From: Nocardia sp.
GTDB taxonomy: Bacteria > Actinomycetota > Actinomycetes > Mycobacteriales > Mycobacteriaceae
Reading direction: 5' to 3'
Length of the DNA stretch: 41,215 nucleotides
Assembly (NCBI GenBank): GCA_014360565.1
Contig: JACIXH010000018.1
Location: 1-41,215, forward strand
Below are positions 25,801-37,800 of the stretch, piece by piece. Made by a program: the position numbers and the translations under genes. The notes below the pieces were generated by a model. It saw only the letters and a list, made by a program, of their open reading frames with translations, searched no databases and was not told the origin of the DNA. Numbering within the stretch: the first letter of the stretch is position 1; every line of letters begins with the position of its first letter.

Positions 25801-28800
25801 CGCAGCTGCGCCAGGATCTGATCGACGATCTGGAATTGAACGGTCTCATCGACACCGACACGGCGCGGGCCATGGAGGACGCACCGATCCAGCCCGCCGA
25901 TCCGCGGCCGGAGCAGCCGGGGCCCCCGCCCGAGGGCGAGACGCTGACCGAGATGGCGGACCGTCTCGGTATTCATCTCCGTGGTGACGGAGCGGCGGAG
26001 ATACGCCGGGCGATCGACCGCCAGAGCCATCGGTTGCTGCGCGAGATCGGCGCGATCGAGGGCCTGGCGGACGCGGCGCGGCGAGCCGAGGAAGAGCAGA
26101 CCCGCCCGTACCGGCGTGCGGATCACCCCGCCGACCCGGCGCAGGCGCCCGACGGCCGCACGCTGCCCGAACCCGGCCTACGGCGGCCGATCGACTCGGA
26201 CGAACCGCGCGCCGACTACGAAGACTTCGACGACGAACTGGGCGTCCCCGAGCCGCAGCGAAACCACTGGGGTGACACCAGTGCCCCACGCCCGGTGCCG
26301 TTCTCGCGGGAGGTCAGCTTCCTCGACAACGACCCGCTTGGCAGGTTCCTGCGCGATTTGATCGTCGCCTTCGAGGGCGTCGCCTCGCTGCGCGACTACG
26401 ACCGGGTCGGCAACGGCGCGGACCGGCTGCCCGAATGGGCCAGCTTCTCCGACGATCGGGAGCCGGGCCGCGACGAGGCGCGGGCGCGGGAGTTCTTCGA
26501 ACATGCGCTGCGCCGCGACCAGCTGCGTGACGAATTGTCCGGCTGGGCAGCGATGTTCGGCCGTGACCTCAGCGATCTCTCGGGCGAGCGGATGGATTCG
26601 ACGCTCAACGAGCTGCGCGACGCGGCGCGGCAGCGGGCGCAGGACCTGGCCGACTTCATCGCCGCCGCGCAGCCGATCCTGCAGGGCGAGGGTGCCGAAC
26701 CGGTCGGCAAGTCCTACGGCGATCAGGTCGCGCGGGTGCCGGACGCGGACGGCGGGCCGGACCGATTGCTGGTCGTCGACGGTGCGCTCGACCGCGCGCA
26801 GGCGCTGGCTCGCGCGTTGCGCGACAACCCGCAGCTGGCGATCGACATCGACAACGGGGCGCTGCGGCCGGACTTCCGGGCCGTGCACGCCGACGGCGCG
26901 GGCAGGCAGTTCCTCGATCCGGTGGCGACGCCGCAGGTGCACCACATTCGGCGCACCGTGGACGGCGCCGAATTGCAGGTGACGATGATGCGCGGCGAGG
27001 ACGGCCGGTGGCGGCCGGTCCAGGCGATGCCCGAGCCGCCGCCCGCCCCGCGCGACCGCGCCGACATGGTGCGCGAAATCGTCGATCTGGCACGGCAACT
27101 CGAGCTCGGGCCGGCCGCGCTGCACCCGGACAACATCGACGCCACCATCCGTTCGCTGCACCTGGACAACGCGGTGCGCGCCGGGCAGGCCGAGGCGCTG
27201 TCCGACTACGCCCGCACGATGGCCGATATCGAGACCTTCCACCTGGTCGGTGACGCGCGCAGTCAGCTGGCGACGCGGCTCGGTATCCCGGAGGGCGAGC
27301 TCACGCCGAGGCGAATCGCCGAGGCCCTGGCCGACCCGAAGCAGCGGCGCGGTACTCGCCAGCAGCAGTTCGAGGACCTGCTCGACGGGCAGCAGCGCGA
27401 CCCGAGCAAGACCGCCGGCTATTCCCAGCAGTTGCACAACGTCAGCGAGGCCGCGGTCAAGGCGGCGCAGGAAGCGTTGATCCAGGCACTGAGCCCAGGG
27501 AATCCGGAGGCGTTGCGGCCGAAGGTCAGCAAGACCGACCCACGCACCGGCCGGTCGAAGGTCGGACCGGCCGACACGGGAATCGACCCGGCCAAGCTGC
27601 GCAAGCTCGTCACGCGGTTGCATCGGCTGGGCGCAGGCGATCATGCGCGGGGGGCGCTGGCCGCCTACGCTGACGCGCTGCTGCGGATCGACCCGTACAC
27701 CGATCACCCCGCGGGTACCAGAGCGGCCGATCCGCGCACCACCGGCGACCCGCACATCTACGACCACGACGCGATCCACGGCCTGCGCGATGCGGTAGCC
27801 GGCGCCGAGCCCGGCGCGAATCCGGTCGATTTCGCCGCTCAGGTCGCCGACAACCTCGCCCGCTCCTATGGTTCGGACGAGCCGGTCGGCCCGGACGAAC
27901 CACGGCCGCAGCCGAATCGGAACTGGGCGCGCTTGGTCGGAGTGGATGTGTCCACCGCCACCGACGCGAAATTCGTCGAGATCTACGAGGCCTACCGCGA
28001 CGGCAAGATCGAGAAGCACGAGGGCCTGAGCCCGGAGAAGCTGGCCGCCGAGATCGCGGCCGTTCGCGAGGAGATCCGGCTCAGGACCGAGCAGCTCGAG
28101 CAGCTGAAGGCGCTGACCGACGAGTTCTACCGGCCGACGGCGGACCTGCCGCCCGCTGAAAGCTCTCCGGCCAGGGAACACCGGGGCCCGCGGCCCGACG
28201 AGCTGTCCGAGGGACGGCGCGGGTTGCCCGCCGGGCCGGATGGCGTCGAGCCGAACGGCGGTCCGCGACCGGATTCGAGCCGACCCGATGCCGGGGCGGC
28301 GCGCGAACTCGACGATCGCGCCGATGCCAAGCTCGACCAGACCATGCGCAAGCTGGACGAGGTCGCCGACGAACTGGCCGAACCGATCGCCTCGCTGGAT
28401 GATCTGGTCGGACCGGGCGAGCCGGTCGATCCGCCGGCGATGATCGACGACGCCGTCGAACGGCAGAACAGGCTGCACGACCACGCCGACGAGCGCCGTG
28501 CCGAGCGTGCCGACGCGGCGCTCGACGACGAGCTGAAGGCCCTCGACGGTGTCGACGCCGACCTCGCGGCCTTGCAGTCCTACCTGCGAACACAGCGCGA
28601 ATTCGAGGCCGCGCAGGCCGAGATCGCGGCGCGTTTCGAGGAATTGGCAGGCCAGGACGCGCAGGCCGCCGCGCAGCGGGGCGAAGAACCCGAGGCCGAC
28701 TTCGCCGTGCGCGCGGCCGACCTGGCCGCGCTCGAGTCGTTCCTCGCCGCGCAGCAGAAGTTCGACGCGCTGCGGGCCGAGATGGCCGAGGCCGCGCAGG

Positions 28801-31800
28801 TGCGCGAGGAGGATCTCGACGCCGAAGCGCTGGCCGATGCGCAGGCGCTGGAGTCGTACCTGCGCGCGCAGCAGGAATTCGATGCCGCCCGTGCGGAAAT
28901 GGCATCCAGGTTCGCCGCGGCGGTCGAACGACAGGGCAGCGGCAACGGCGACGGTGTCGCCGGGGCGCAAGATTTCGGCGGCGAGGACGGTTCTCGCGAC
29001 CAGGGCCCGGCAGACAACGACGATTCGCGAAACAACGGCGACGACCCGGGCGACCCGCCCGCGGCGAGCACCGCGCCCGGCGGCCCGCCGTCCAAGCCGC
29101 CGTCGCGGCCGCCGACGACATCGAGCCCGGAACCCGAAGAGCCGTCGAAGAATTCGTCGCCGCTCGACTCCGGCATGCCCAGCACGCCTGCCGAGCCGGC
29201 CGTACCCGGCGACGCCGCGCTGGATCACCCGGTCGCCGACGGAGTCGATGCCGACGGCACACCCGAACGCGCGTACCAACGCAGGGATTTCCTCAACGAC
29301 GTCCACCAGTTCTTGCAGGAACTGAGCGATCTGCCGCCCTCGGCCCATGCCGACGCGCCGCCGCTGACCCCGGCGCAGGCCGACCAGGTGCGCAGGCTCG
29401 CCGAAGCACTCGGTCTCGGCGATGCGCTCACCGGTCAGCGTGATCCGCTCGGGGCGCTCGCCGAGATCGCGGATATGGCGCGGGCCCGCGGATTCCTCGA
29501 CAGCGCACTGGATCCCGACGCCGAACTCGGCAAGCCCATGCGGTATCCGGACGACTACGAACCGCTCGATGTCGACGAGCTGCAGGACGGCCTTGACCAC
29601 TGGCGGGTCGAGGGCGATCCACAGGCGCGCGCCGAGATGGCCGAGGACCTGCGGCTGGCCGGACTCGACGATGACGCACGGCCCTCGCTCGGCACAGAAC
29701 CGGAGCCGAACCCGCAGGCCACGCCGTTGCAGCCGTCCTCGATACTGCCGCCGGAAGACGGTGTGCGACAGCCCGGCAGCCCGCGGATCGAGCCGGCGCA
29801 GCAGGCGATGGATCGCCTTGCGGCCAGGTTCGGGGTGGATCTCACCGATGCGGGGTCCCTCGATGCCGCGCGGTACCGGCAGTTGATGCGGGCGGGTGCG
29901 GTCGAGGCGTTCGCCGCCGCGGTCCGGCATGCCGAGGCCGCCACCGATCCGCAGCAGCGGGCGCTGCGCGAGGCCATCGCGCGGCGCTGGGCAGCCCGGC
30001 TCGGACTGCCTGCCGACCCCGGTCTCGTCCGTGCCGCCGACGACATCAACCGGTTGCGGGCGGGGGTGACGGCCGATGCCACAGATATGGCGCATCTGTA
30101 TCAGATGGTGCGCACCGAGCTCGACGATCGCGTGCTGTCGATGGACGTCGAGGGCGAGAAAATGCTGGTGCGGCTGGTGGCCGACGGGCCCGGCGCCTGG
30201 CATCTGGAACCCCTCGCGCGTATCGAACCGAAACCCTTCGGGCCCACCGCGGCCAAGGCCGTCGAGGTGGCGCCGAAGAAGAACTGGCTGCGCAGGCTCG
30301 TGGACCGGCTCGTCAACCGTGGCCACTACGGCGAGAACCCGAAGTATCCGTCGGGATCGAGTATCGATGGCGCCGGTCAGTCGGTGCTCGGCCACGGCGC
30401 TGGGCTGCCGCTGACCGCGGTGAAGGATTCCACGCCCAACGCCCCCGGCGGCGAGTACGACCAGCTGCAGATCAAGTTCAACCCGGCACGCATCCTCAAA
30501 GAGGGTGTGCTCATGTGGCAGAAGCGCGAGCTGGTGCCGATTCTCAAGCACCTGTCCTCGCGCATCGCCGATCAGGCGGGCGAGTTCCTGCCGCTGCGCA
30601 ACCTCGACGGCACCGAGTACAAGCCGTGGATCTCCGACGCCGATCCAGAACTACGCCGTCAGATCGAACAGGACCTGCGTGCCGCGGGGCTGGAACATCT
30701 GCTCGAACCCGAGAGCATGACGCCTGCGGAACTGGCTGCGGCGGAGTCGCGGCAGCTCCCGGAATCCGATGAGCCGGTGCAAATTTCGAGCAAGGGCGAG
30801 GAAGTACTTCCGGTCGACGAGCCGCTACCGCCGTGGCTGCGGGAGGTGGTCGACGCGGTCAACGGACGCATCTGCGATGCTGCCGTGCTCGAGGCGCTGG
30901 CCCACGAACTCGGGGTGCGGCTCACCGATTACAGCGAGGACGGGCTGCGCAAGGCGATCGCCGAGGCCGAGTACCGGCTGTTGCGTCGCGACGGAGTGAT
31001 CCAGGCGCTGGAAGCGGCCGCGCGGTTCTTCAACGCCGAACACGCGCAGATCCCGTTCCGGCCCGCCAACTTCCACAGCAACGACCCGCTGGGCGCCTAT
31101 CTCAAGGAAGTCGTCGCGGCCAAGGGCGACGAGTTCAGCTTCCAGATGCTGAACTGGCGCGGAGTGAACAACGGCGGCGAGCTGCCCACCCTCTGGACGG
31201 ACCTCTCCGACGACGGCAACGACCCGACCGTTCTCGCCGAGGACGCGCGCAGGATCTTCGACGACGCCCTGCGCCGCGCCGGGCTGCGTGACGAGCGGTC
31301 CACCTGGGCGCACCTCGCGGGCGCCGATCTCGAGGCGCTGGTCACCAACCTCGATGCCGAGATCGCGAAGCTGCGGGATCAGCTCGACGGCAATGTCGGG
31401 GTGCTGGACGAATTCGCCCGTCGGATAGCCGATTTCAACGACAGCGATTCCGGCGATCGGCTGGTTGTCGACACCGAGAACGGCACGATCGCGATCGTCG
31501 ACACGGGCGCCGGGCACGAGGCTGCCCTGGCCCGCGCACTCGCCGAGGCAGATGCGGACTTCATCGACCGCCTCAACCGCGGCGAGGTCGACATCGAGAT
31601 CCGAGTGGTCGGGGTCGACGCGAACGGCCGCGTGCATCTGCTCGAGGTCACCGCACCCGAGGTGCGGCACCTGCGCACCGAGGTCGGTGGAAACACGGTG
31701 GACGCGACGATGGTGCGCGACGGCGGTGAGCCATGGCGAATGGTCGAGCTGCCTGCCGAGGCGTCCGAGTCCGGCGCGAATGTGCCCGCCGTGGCCGACG

Positions 31801-34800
31801 ACGCGAATCGGGCTGTCCCGCAACCGCGTTCGCAGGCCCAGGTGCGTGCCGACATCGCCGAGGTGGCGGGGCGGCTCGGCATCGTCGATCCGTCGAACCT
31901 GTCCGCCGATCAGCTTCACAGGCTGCTCGCCGAGCAGGAACGTGCCAATCAGGCGCGGGCCAGGCAGGTCGAGGGCCTGGTCGACTACGCGCGCAGCGCC
32001 GACGCGATCGACAACTTCAACGCGCTGCACAATGTGCGCAGTGCGCTGGCGTTGCGGTTCGGGGTCACCCCGCAGGCGCTCACGCCCGAGGTGGTCGCCC
32101 GCGGGCTCGCCGATCCCACGACCCGGGTGGAGTTGCATCGTCAGCGGTCGAAGAACCTCACCGAGTACGCGGAGCTGCTGCGCGCGCTCGACCCGGCCGC
32201 CGTCGATGCCGCCCGCGCCGCGCTCGCTCCCCATCTCGGGCTGCCGCGCGGCGGGCTGCCGCTGGACGCGGCCGCGCTCGCCGAGGCCCTGTCCAACCGG
32301 GCCGCTCGTGGTGAGCTCGACGATCTCACCGGGCCGCTCGCGGACTATGTGCGCGCGCTCGCCGAGGTCGACCCGTATGCCGAGAACCTGGTTTACAACG
32401 CGCAGGCCGATCCGCGCGCCATCGGGGACGACCCGCCGGTGCACGATGGCGACGCCATCGACTTCCTGCGCGAAGTGGGCGCCGACGACCTCAGTAACCG
32501 CTCGCCGCTGCCGCCCGCACCCGAGGACGCCGTCGCGGGTCCGAGCCGCGACCACGCCCGCCTGCTCGGCGTCGATCTGACCGATGCCGACGACGCGCGG
32601 GTCGCTCAGGTCTACCAGTGGTTCCGCGACGGCCGCATCGACAAGCACGAACGGCTCACCCTCGAACAACTCGCGCAGGTGCACGAGGAGATTCGCAACG
32701 AGATCCGGCAGCGGGCCGCCGATATCGCCGGGCTGCGGGAATTGCTCAACGAACCGTTCGTCACCGACCCGGAGCTCGGTGGTGCGGACACTCCCGCCCT
32801 CGACGGGCCGTCCGCGCCGTCGCTATCCGGCACACCTGGTCTGCCGGCCTCCGGTCCGGATGCGCCTGTGCGTCCGGGGTTGCCCGGTGGTCCAGAAGTG
32901 CGCGGGGACAACCGAACTCCGCCCGCCGACGCGAACCGGCCGGAGAACGGCGCGCCCGGTACCGCTGACGCGGAGGCGGGGGTGCCGCGCCCGCCTGCCG
33001 CCCCCGATTCCACGGCGAACGGCGATGACCAGGCGAGCTCGCTGCCTGACGCCGAGGGATCGCGCGATGGCGACGACCGACCGCGTGGTGACGACGAATC
33101 CGGCGATCCGCCCGCGCCCAGTCCCGCGCCCGGTGGCCCGCCCTCGAAGCCGCCGGCGCATCCGCCGACCGCGCTGACTCCGGAACCCGAAGAGCCGTCG
33201 AAGAGTTCGTCGCCGCTGGACAGCGGTCTACCGAAACCACCCGCCGAGCTCGCGGTGCCCGGCGACGCCGACCTGGGCCGTCCGGACAGCGACTCGCCCG
33301 CCGACTCGCCGGCTCGCGACCAGCAGCGCGGCGATCTCCTCGACGACGCGCGCCGATTCCTTCGGGATCTCAGCGATCTGCCGCCCTCGTCCCATGCCGA
33401 CGCGCCGCCGTTGACCCCGCAGCAGACCGAGCAGGTGCGTAGGCTCGCCGACGCGCTCGGTCTGGGGGAAGCCCTGACCGGTCAGCGCGACCCGCTCGGC
33501 GCGCTGGCCGAGATCGCCGACATGGCGCGAGCCCGCGGCTTCCTCGACAGCGCACTGGATCCCGACACCGAACTCGGCGCGCCGATGCGCTACCCCGATG
33601 ACTACGGCCCGCTCGATCTCGATCAGCTGCAAGACGGGCTCGAACACTGGCGGGTCGAAGGTGATCCCGAAGTACGCGCCGAGATCGCCGAGGACCTGCG
33701 CCGGGCCGGGCTCGCCGACAGCTCGCGTCCCGGTCTCGGCGCCGAGCCGGAACCTGCCACGCAGGCACAGCCGCTGCGCCCGTCCGCGGTGCTGCCGCCA
33801 GACGACGGCGCGCAACCGGGTGGGCCACGGATGGAACCCGCGCAGCAGGCGCTCGACCGGCTCGCCGCCAGGTTCGGCGTCGACCTGACCGAGCCGGGTT
33901 CGCTCGACGGGGCGCGCTACCGGCAGTTGTTGCGGGCGGGTGCGGTCGAGGCGTTCGCCTCGGCGGTGCGGCACGCGCAGGCCGCCACCGATCCGCAGCA
34001 GCGGGCGGTGCGCGAGGCCGTCGCGCGGCGGTGGGCGGCCCGGCTGGGTCTGCCTGCCGATCCGGGTCTGGTCCGCGCGGCCGACGACATCACCCGGTTG
34101 CGTGGCTCGGTGTCGCGCGATGCCGCCGACCTCGCGCATCTGGACCGACTGGCACGCACCGAGCTCGACGACCGGATGCTCTCCGTCGACATCGAGGGGG
34201 ACCGGACACTGGTGCGGCGAGTCGAGGACGGGCCCGACGCCTGGCGTCTGGAACCCGTGGCACGCCCCGAGCCGACGCCGCAGGCGCCGGCCGCCGAGAA
34301 GGCGGTCGAGACACCGAAGAAGAACTGGCTGCGCAGGCTCTGGGATCGGGTCTTCGACCGGCCGTTCCTGGGCGAGAACCCGAAGTACCCGTCGGGCTCC
34401 ACCCTGGACAGCGCGGGTCTGTCGATGGTCGGCCACAATGCCGGGCTACCGCTGACCGCGGTGAAGGATTCGACGCCCAACGCGCCCGGCGGCGAGTACG
34501 ACCAGTTGCAGGTCAAGTTCAACCCGGTGCGCGTCCTCAAAGAGCTCGTCGACATGTGGCAGAAGCGTGAGCTGGTGCCCATTCTCAAGCACCTGTCCTC
34601 GCGGATCGCCGATCAGGCGGGTGAGTTCCTGCCGCTGCGCAATCTTGATGGGTCCGAGTACAAGCCGTGGATTTCCGACGCCGATCCGGAGCTGCGCCGC
34701 CGGGTCGAACAGGACCTGCGCGACGCCGGGCTCGAGCACCTGCTCGAACCGGAAAGCCTGACGCCCGAGGAACTCGCGGCCAGGCAGTCGGCGGAACCGT

Positions 34801-37800
34801 CGGAAACCGCTGACCAGCAACAACTTCCCGCCGCACCGGAGCGGGCTCCCGAACCGGCCGAACCACTACCGCCGTGGTTGCGGGACGTGGTCGACGCTGT
34901 CAACCAGCGGATCGCCGACGCTACCGTGCTCGACGCGCTGGCCGGCGAACTCGGCATGCGGATCACCGATTTCAGCGACGAGGGTCTGCGCGACGCGCTC
35001 GCCGAAGCCGAGTACCGGCTGCTGCGTCGCGACGGGGTGATCCAGGCGCTGGAATCGGCCGCGCGGTTCTTCAACGCCGAGCACGCCGACATCCCGTTCC
35101 GGCCCGCCAATTTCTTCAGCAAGGACCCGCTGGGCGCCTATCTCAAGGAAGTCGTCGCGGCGAGGGGCGAGAAGTTCAGCTTCGACATGCTGAACTGGCG
35201 CGGGGTGAACAACGGCGGCGAATGGGTCGACCTCTGGCCAGATCTGAGCGACGACGGTGGCTCGCCGACCATCCACGCCGAGGACGCGCGCAAGATCTTC
35301 GACGACGCCCTGCGCCGCGCGGGGTTGCGTGACGAGCGGTCCACCTGGGCCACTCTCGCCGCCGCCGATCTCGCGGCGCTGGTCAACAATCTCGACGCCG
35401 AGATCGCGAAGCTGCGGGATCAGCTCGACACCAACGTCGGCGTGCTCGACGAATTCGCCCGGCGGATAGCCGATTTCACCGACAGCGACGCCGGCGACCG
35501 GCTCGTTCTCGATCCCGAGCACGGCACGATCGCGATCGTCGACACCGGGGCGGGACACGAAGCCGCGCTGGCGCGGGCGCTCGCCGACGCCGACGCCGAC
35601 TTCATCGACCGGCTCAATCGGGGTGAGGTCGACATCCAGGTCAGGATCGTCGGGGTCGATGACCAAGGGCGCGTGCGGGTCAGCGAAGTCGACGCGCCGC
35701 AGGTGCGTCACCTGCGCGGCGAGCTGGACGGTCGCACCGTCGACGCGACCATGGTGCGCGACGGCGACGGGCCGTGGCGGATGGTCGAGACGCCGCCCCG
35801 GCACGGCGCCCCGGAGAACCTGCCCGCCGTCGCCGACGAGGTGAATCAGGCTGTCCCGGAGCCGCGTTCACTGGCGGAGGTGCGCGCCGAGGTCGCCGAA
35901 GTGGCACGGCGGCTCGGGATCGATGACCCGTCGAACCTGTCGCCCGAGCAGCTCAACGAGCTGCTCGCCGAACTGGATCGGGCCAATCAGGTGCGGGCCA
36001 GGCAACTGGAGGGTCTGGTCGACCACGCGCTCAGCGTGGACGCGATCGACAACTTCAACGCGCTGCACGTCGCACGGAGCGCGCTGGCGCTGCGGTTCGG
36101 CGTCGACGCGGGCGACCTCAGCCCCGAGTTGGTCGCCGATCACCTCGCCGATCCCGCGAGCCCTGGGGCGCTGCACCGTCAGCGGGCCGAGGACCTCACC
36201 GAGTACGCGAAACTGCTGCACGCGCTCGACCCGGCCGCCGTCGATGCCGCGCGCGACGCGCTCGCACCGCATCTCGGGTTGACACGCGGTGGGCTGTCGC
36301 TGGATGCCGCCGCCGCCCTGGCCGAGGCCCTGTCGAACCAGGCCGCGCGCGGCGATCGTGGCGACCTCGCCGGCCCGCTCGCCGATTATGTGCGGGCACT
36401 GGCGAAGATCGACCCCTACGCCGAGGGACTGGTCTACAAGCCGGACACCGACCCCCGCGCGATCGGCGACGACCCGCCGGTCCATCCGCGCGACGCCCTC
36501 GACTTCCTGCGCGAAGTGGGCGCCGACGATCTCAGCGACCGGTCGCCGCGGCCTGCCGCGCCCGAGGACGCCGTCCCCGGCCCGAGTCGCGACCACGCCC
36601 GCCTACTCGGCGCCGACCTCACCGACGCCGACGACGCGAAGGTCGCGAAGGTCTACGACTGGTTCCGCGACGGCCGCATCGACAAACACGAGCGCCTCAC
36701 CCTGGACAAACTCTCCGAGGTCCACGAGCAGATCCGCGACGAGATCCGCCGCCGTGCCGCCGATATCGCCCGGTTGCGCGCACTGTTCAACGAACCGTTC
36801 GTGACCGATCCCGAGATCGGTGGTGCGGACCTGCCCGCGATCGACCGCGGACCGAACGATGGACCGGATCCGGACGATCCGCCGAGCCCCGCGCCCGTTG
36901 GGCCTTCGCCGGTTCCGCCCGGGCTTCCGGGCGTGCCCGCCGAACCGAGGAGCAACGCAACGCAGCCTGACGAGGGATCGCGCGAGCTTCCCGCCGCCCG
37001 CAGCGAAGATCGCGGCACCGAACCCGACGCCGGTGATGGCGCGGTGCGACCGGAGTCGCATCGACCCCGGCCCGCCGGGCCGACGCCGACAGTGGGTCAG
37101 CGCATCGCCGTGGCGGAGGGACTGCACGAGCATTTCCTCACGCGGGCCCGTGACACGGCACGCGAGCTGAGCCTAGAGGGCGATGTCGACGACCTCACCG
37201 TGCTGAAACGCGAGTTGGGCAGGCTGGAGAATCTCGTTCGCGCCGACCCTGAGGTCGACGAGCCGATTCGGATCGCGCGCGAAGCCATGAACGCGCTGCG
37301 GGCCGCGGAACGAGCGAACATCGCCGCGGAACGGCTGCGGACCCAACAGCACGGCGCCGAGGTTCCCGAGCCGCACGAGGGTCGCTGGGTGCGCGGCGAC
37401 GAGAACCATCACGTGCCGACTTCGCCACAGGCGCAACGAGAACTGGCGCAGCTCGGCCGGCAGGCGTCGGCGTTCGACAGGGTCGGCGACCAGGCTCGGC
37501 GCATGGGCATCGACCCGCAGGGGCGCAGTGCCGATGAGCTCGCCCAGCGGGTCCAGGATCGCGGGGTCGGGACCTACAGCGAGTTCGCCGCGTTCGATCG
37601 CGCCTATGCCGATCTGATCGCGACCGGCGCCGACCCGGCTGATCCGCAGGTCCGCTCGCGCGCCGAGGAAGCCGCCGTGCGCGACGTGCTGGCAGCGGCG
37701 GACGGCACGATCCTCAGCGATGGCGTCGGAGTGATCGGTGACGGCGGCGCCATCGTCGCGGTCGGGCGCTTCACCGACCCCAACACGATCATCGCCGGCG

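Noticed and set aside
26178..30551. 1,457-codon open frame on the - strand
   Set aside because: It is antisense to the giant toxin frame, rich in Arg/His/Gly with no recognisable motif, and spans several coding repeats. It is a high-GC antisense shadow.
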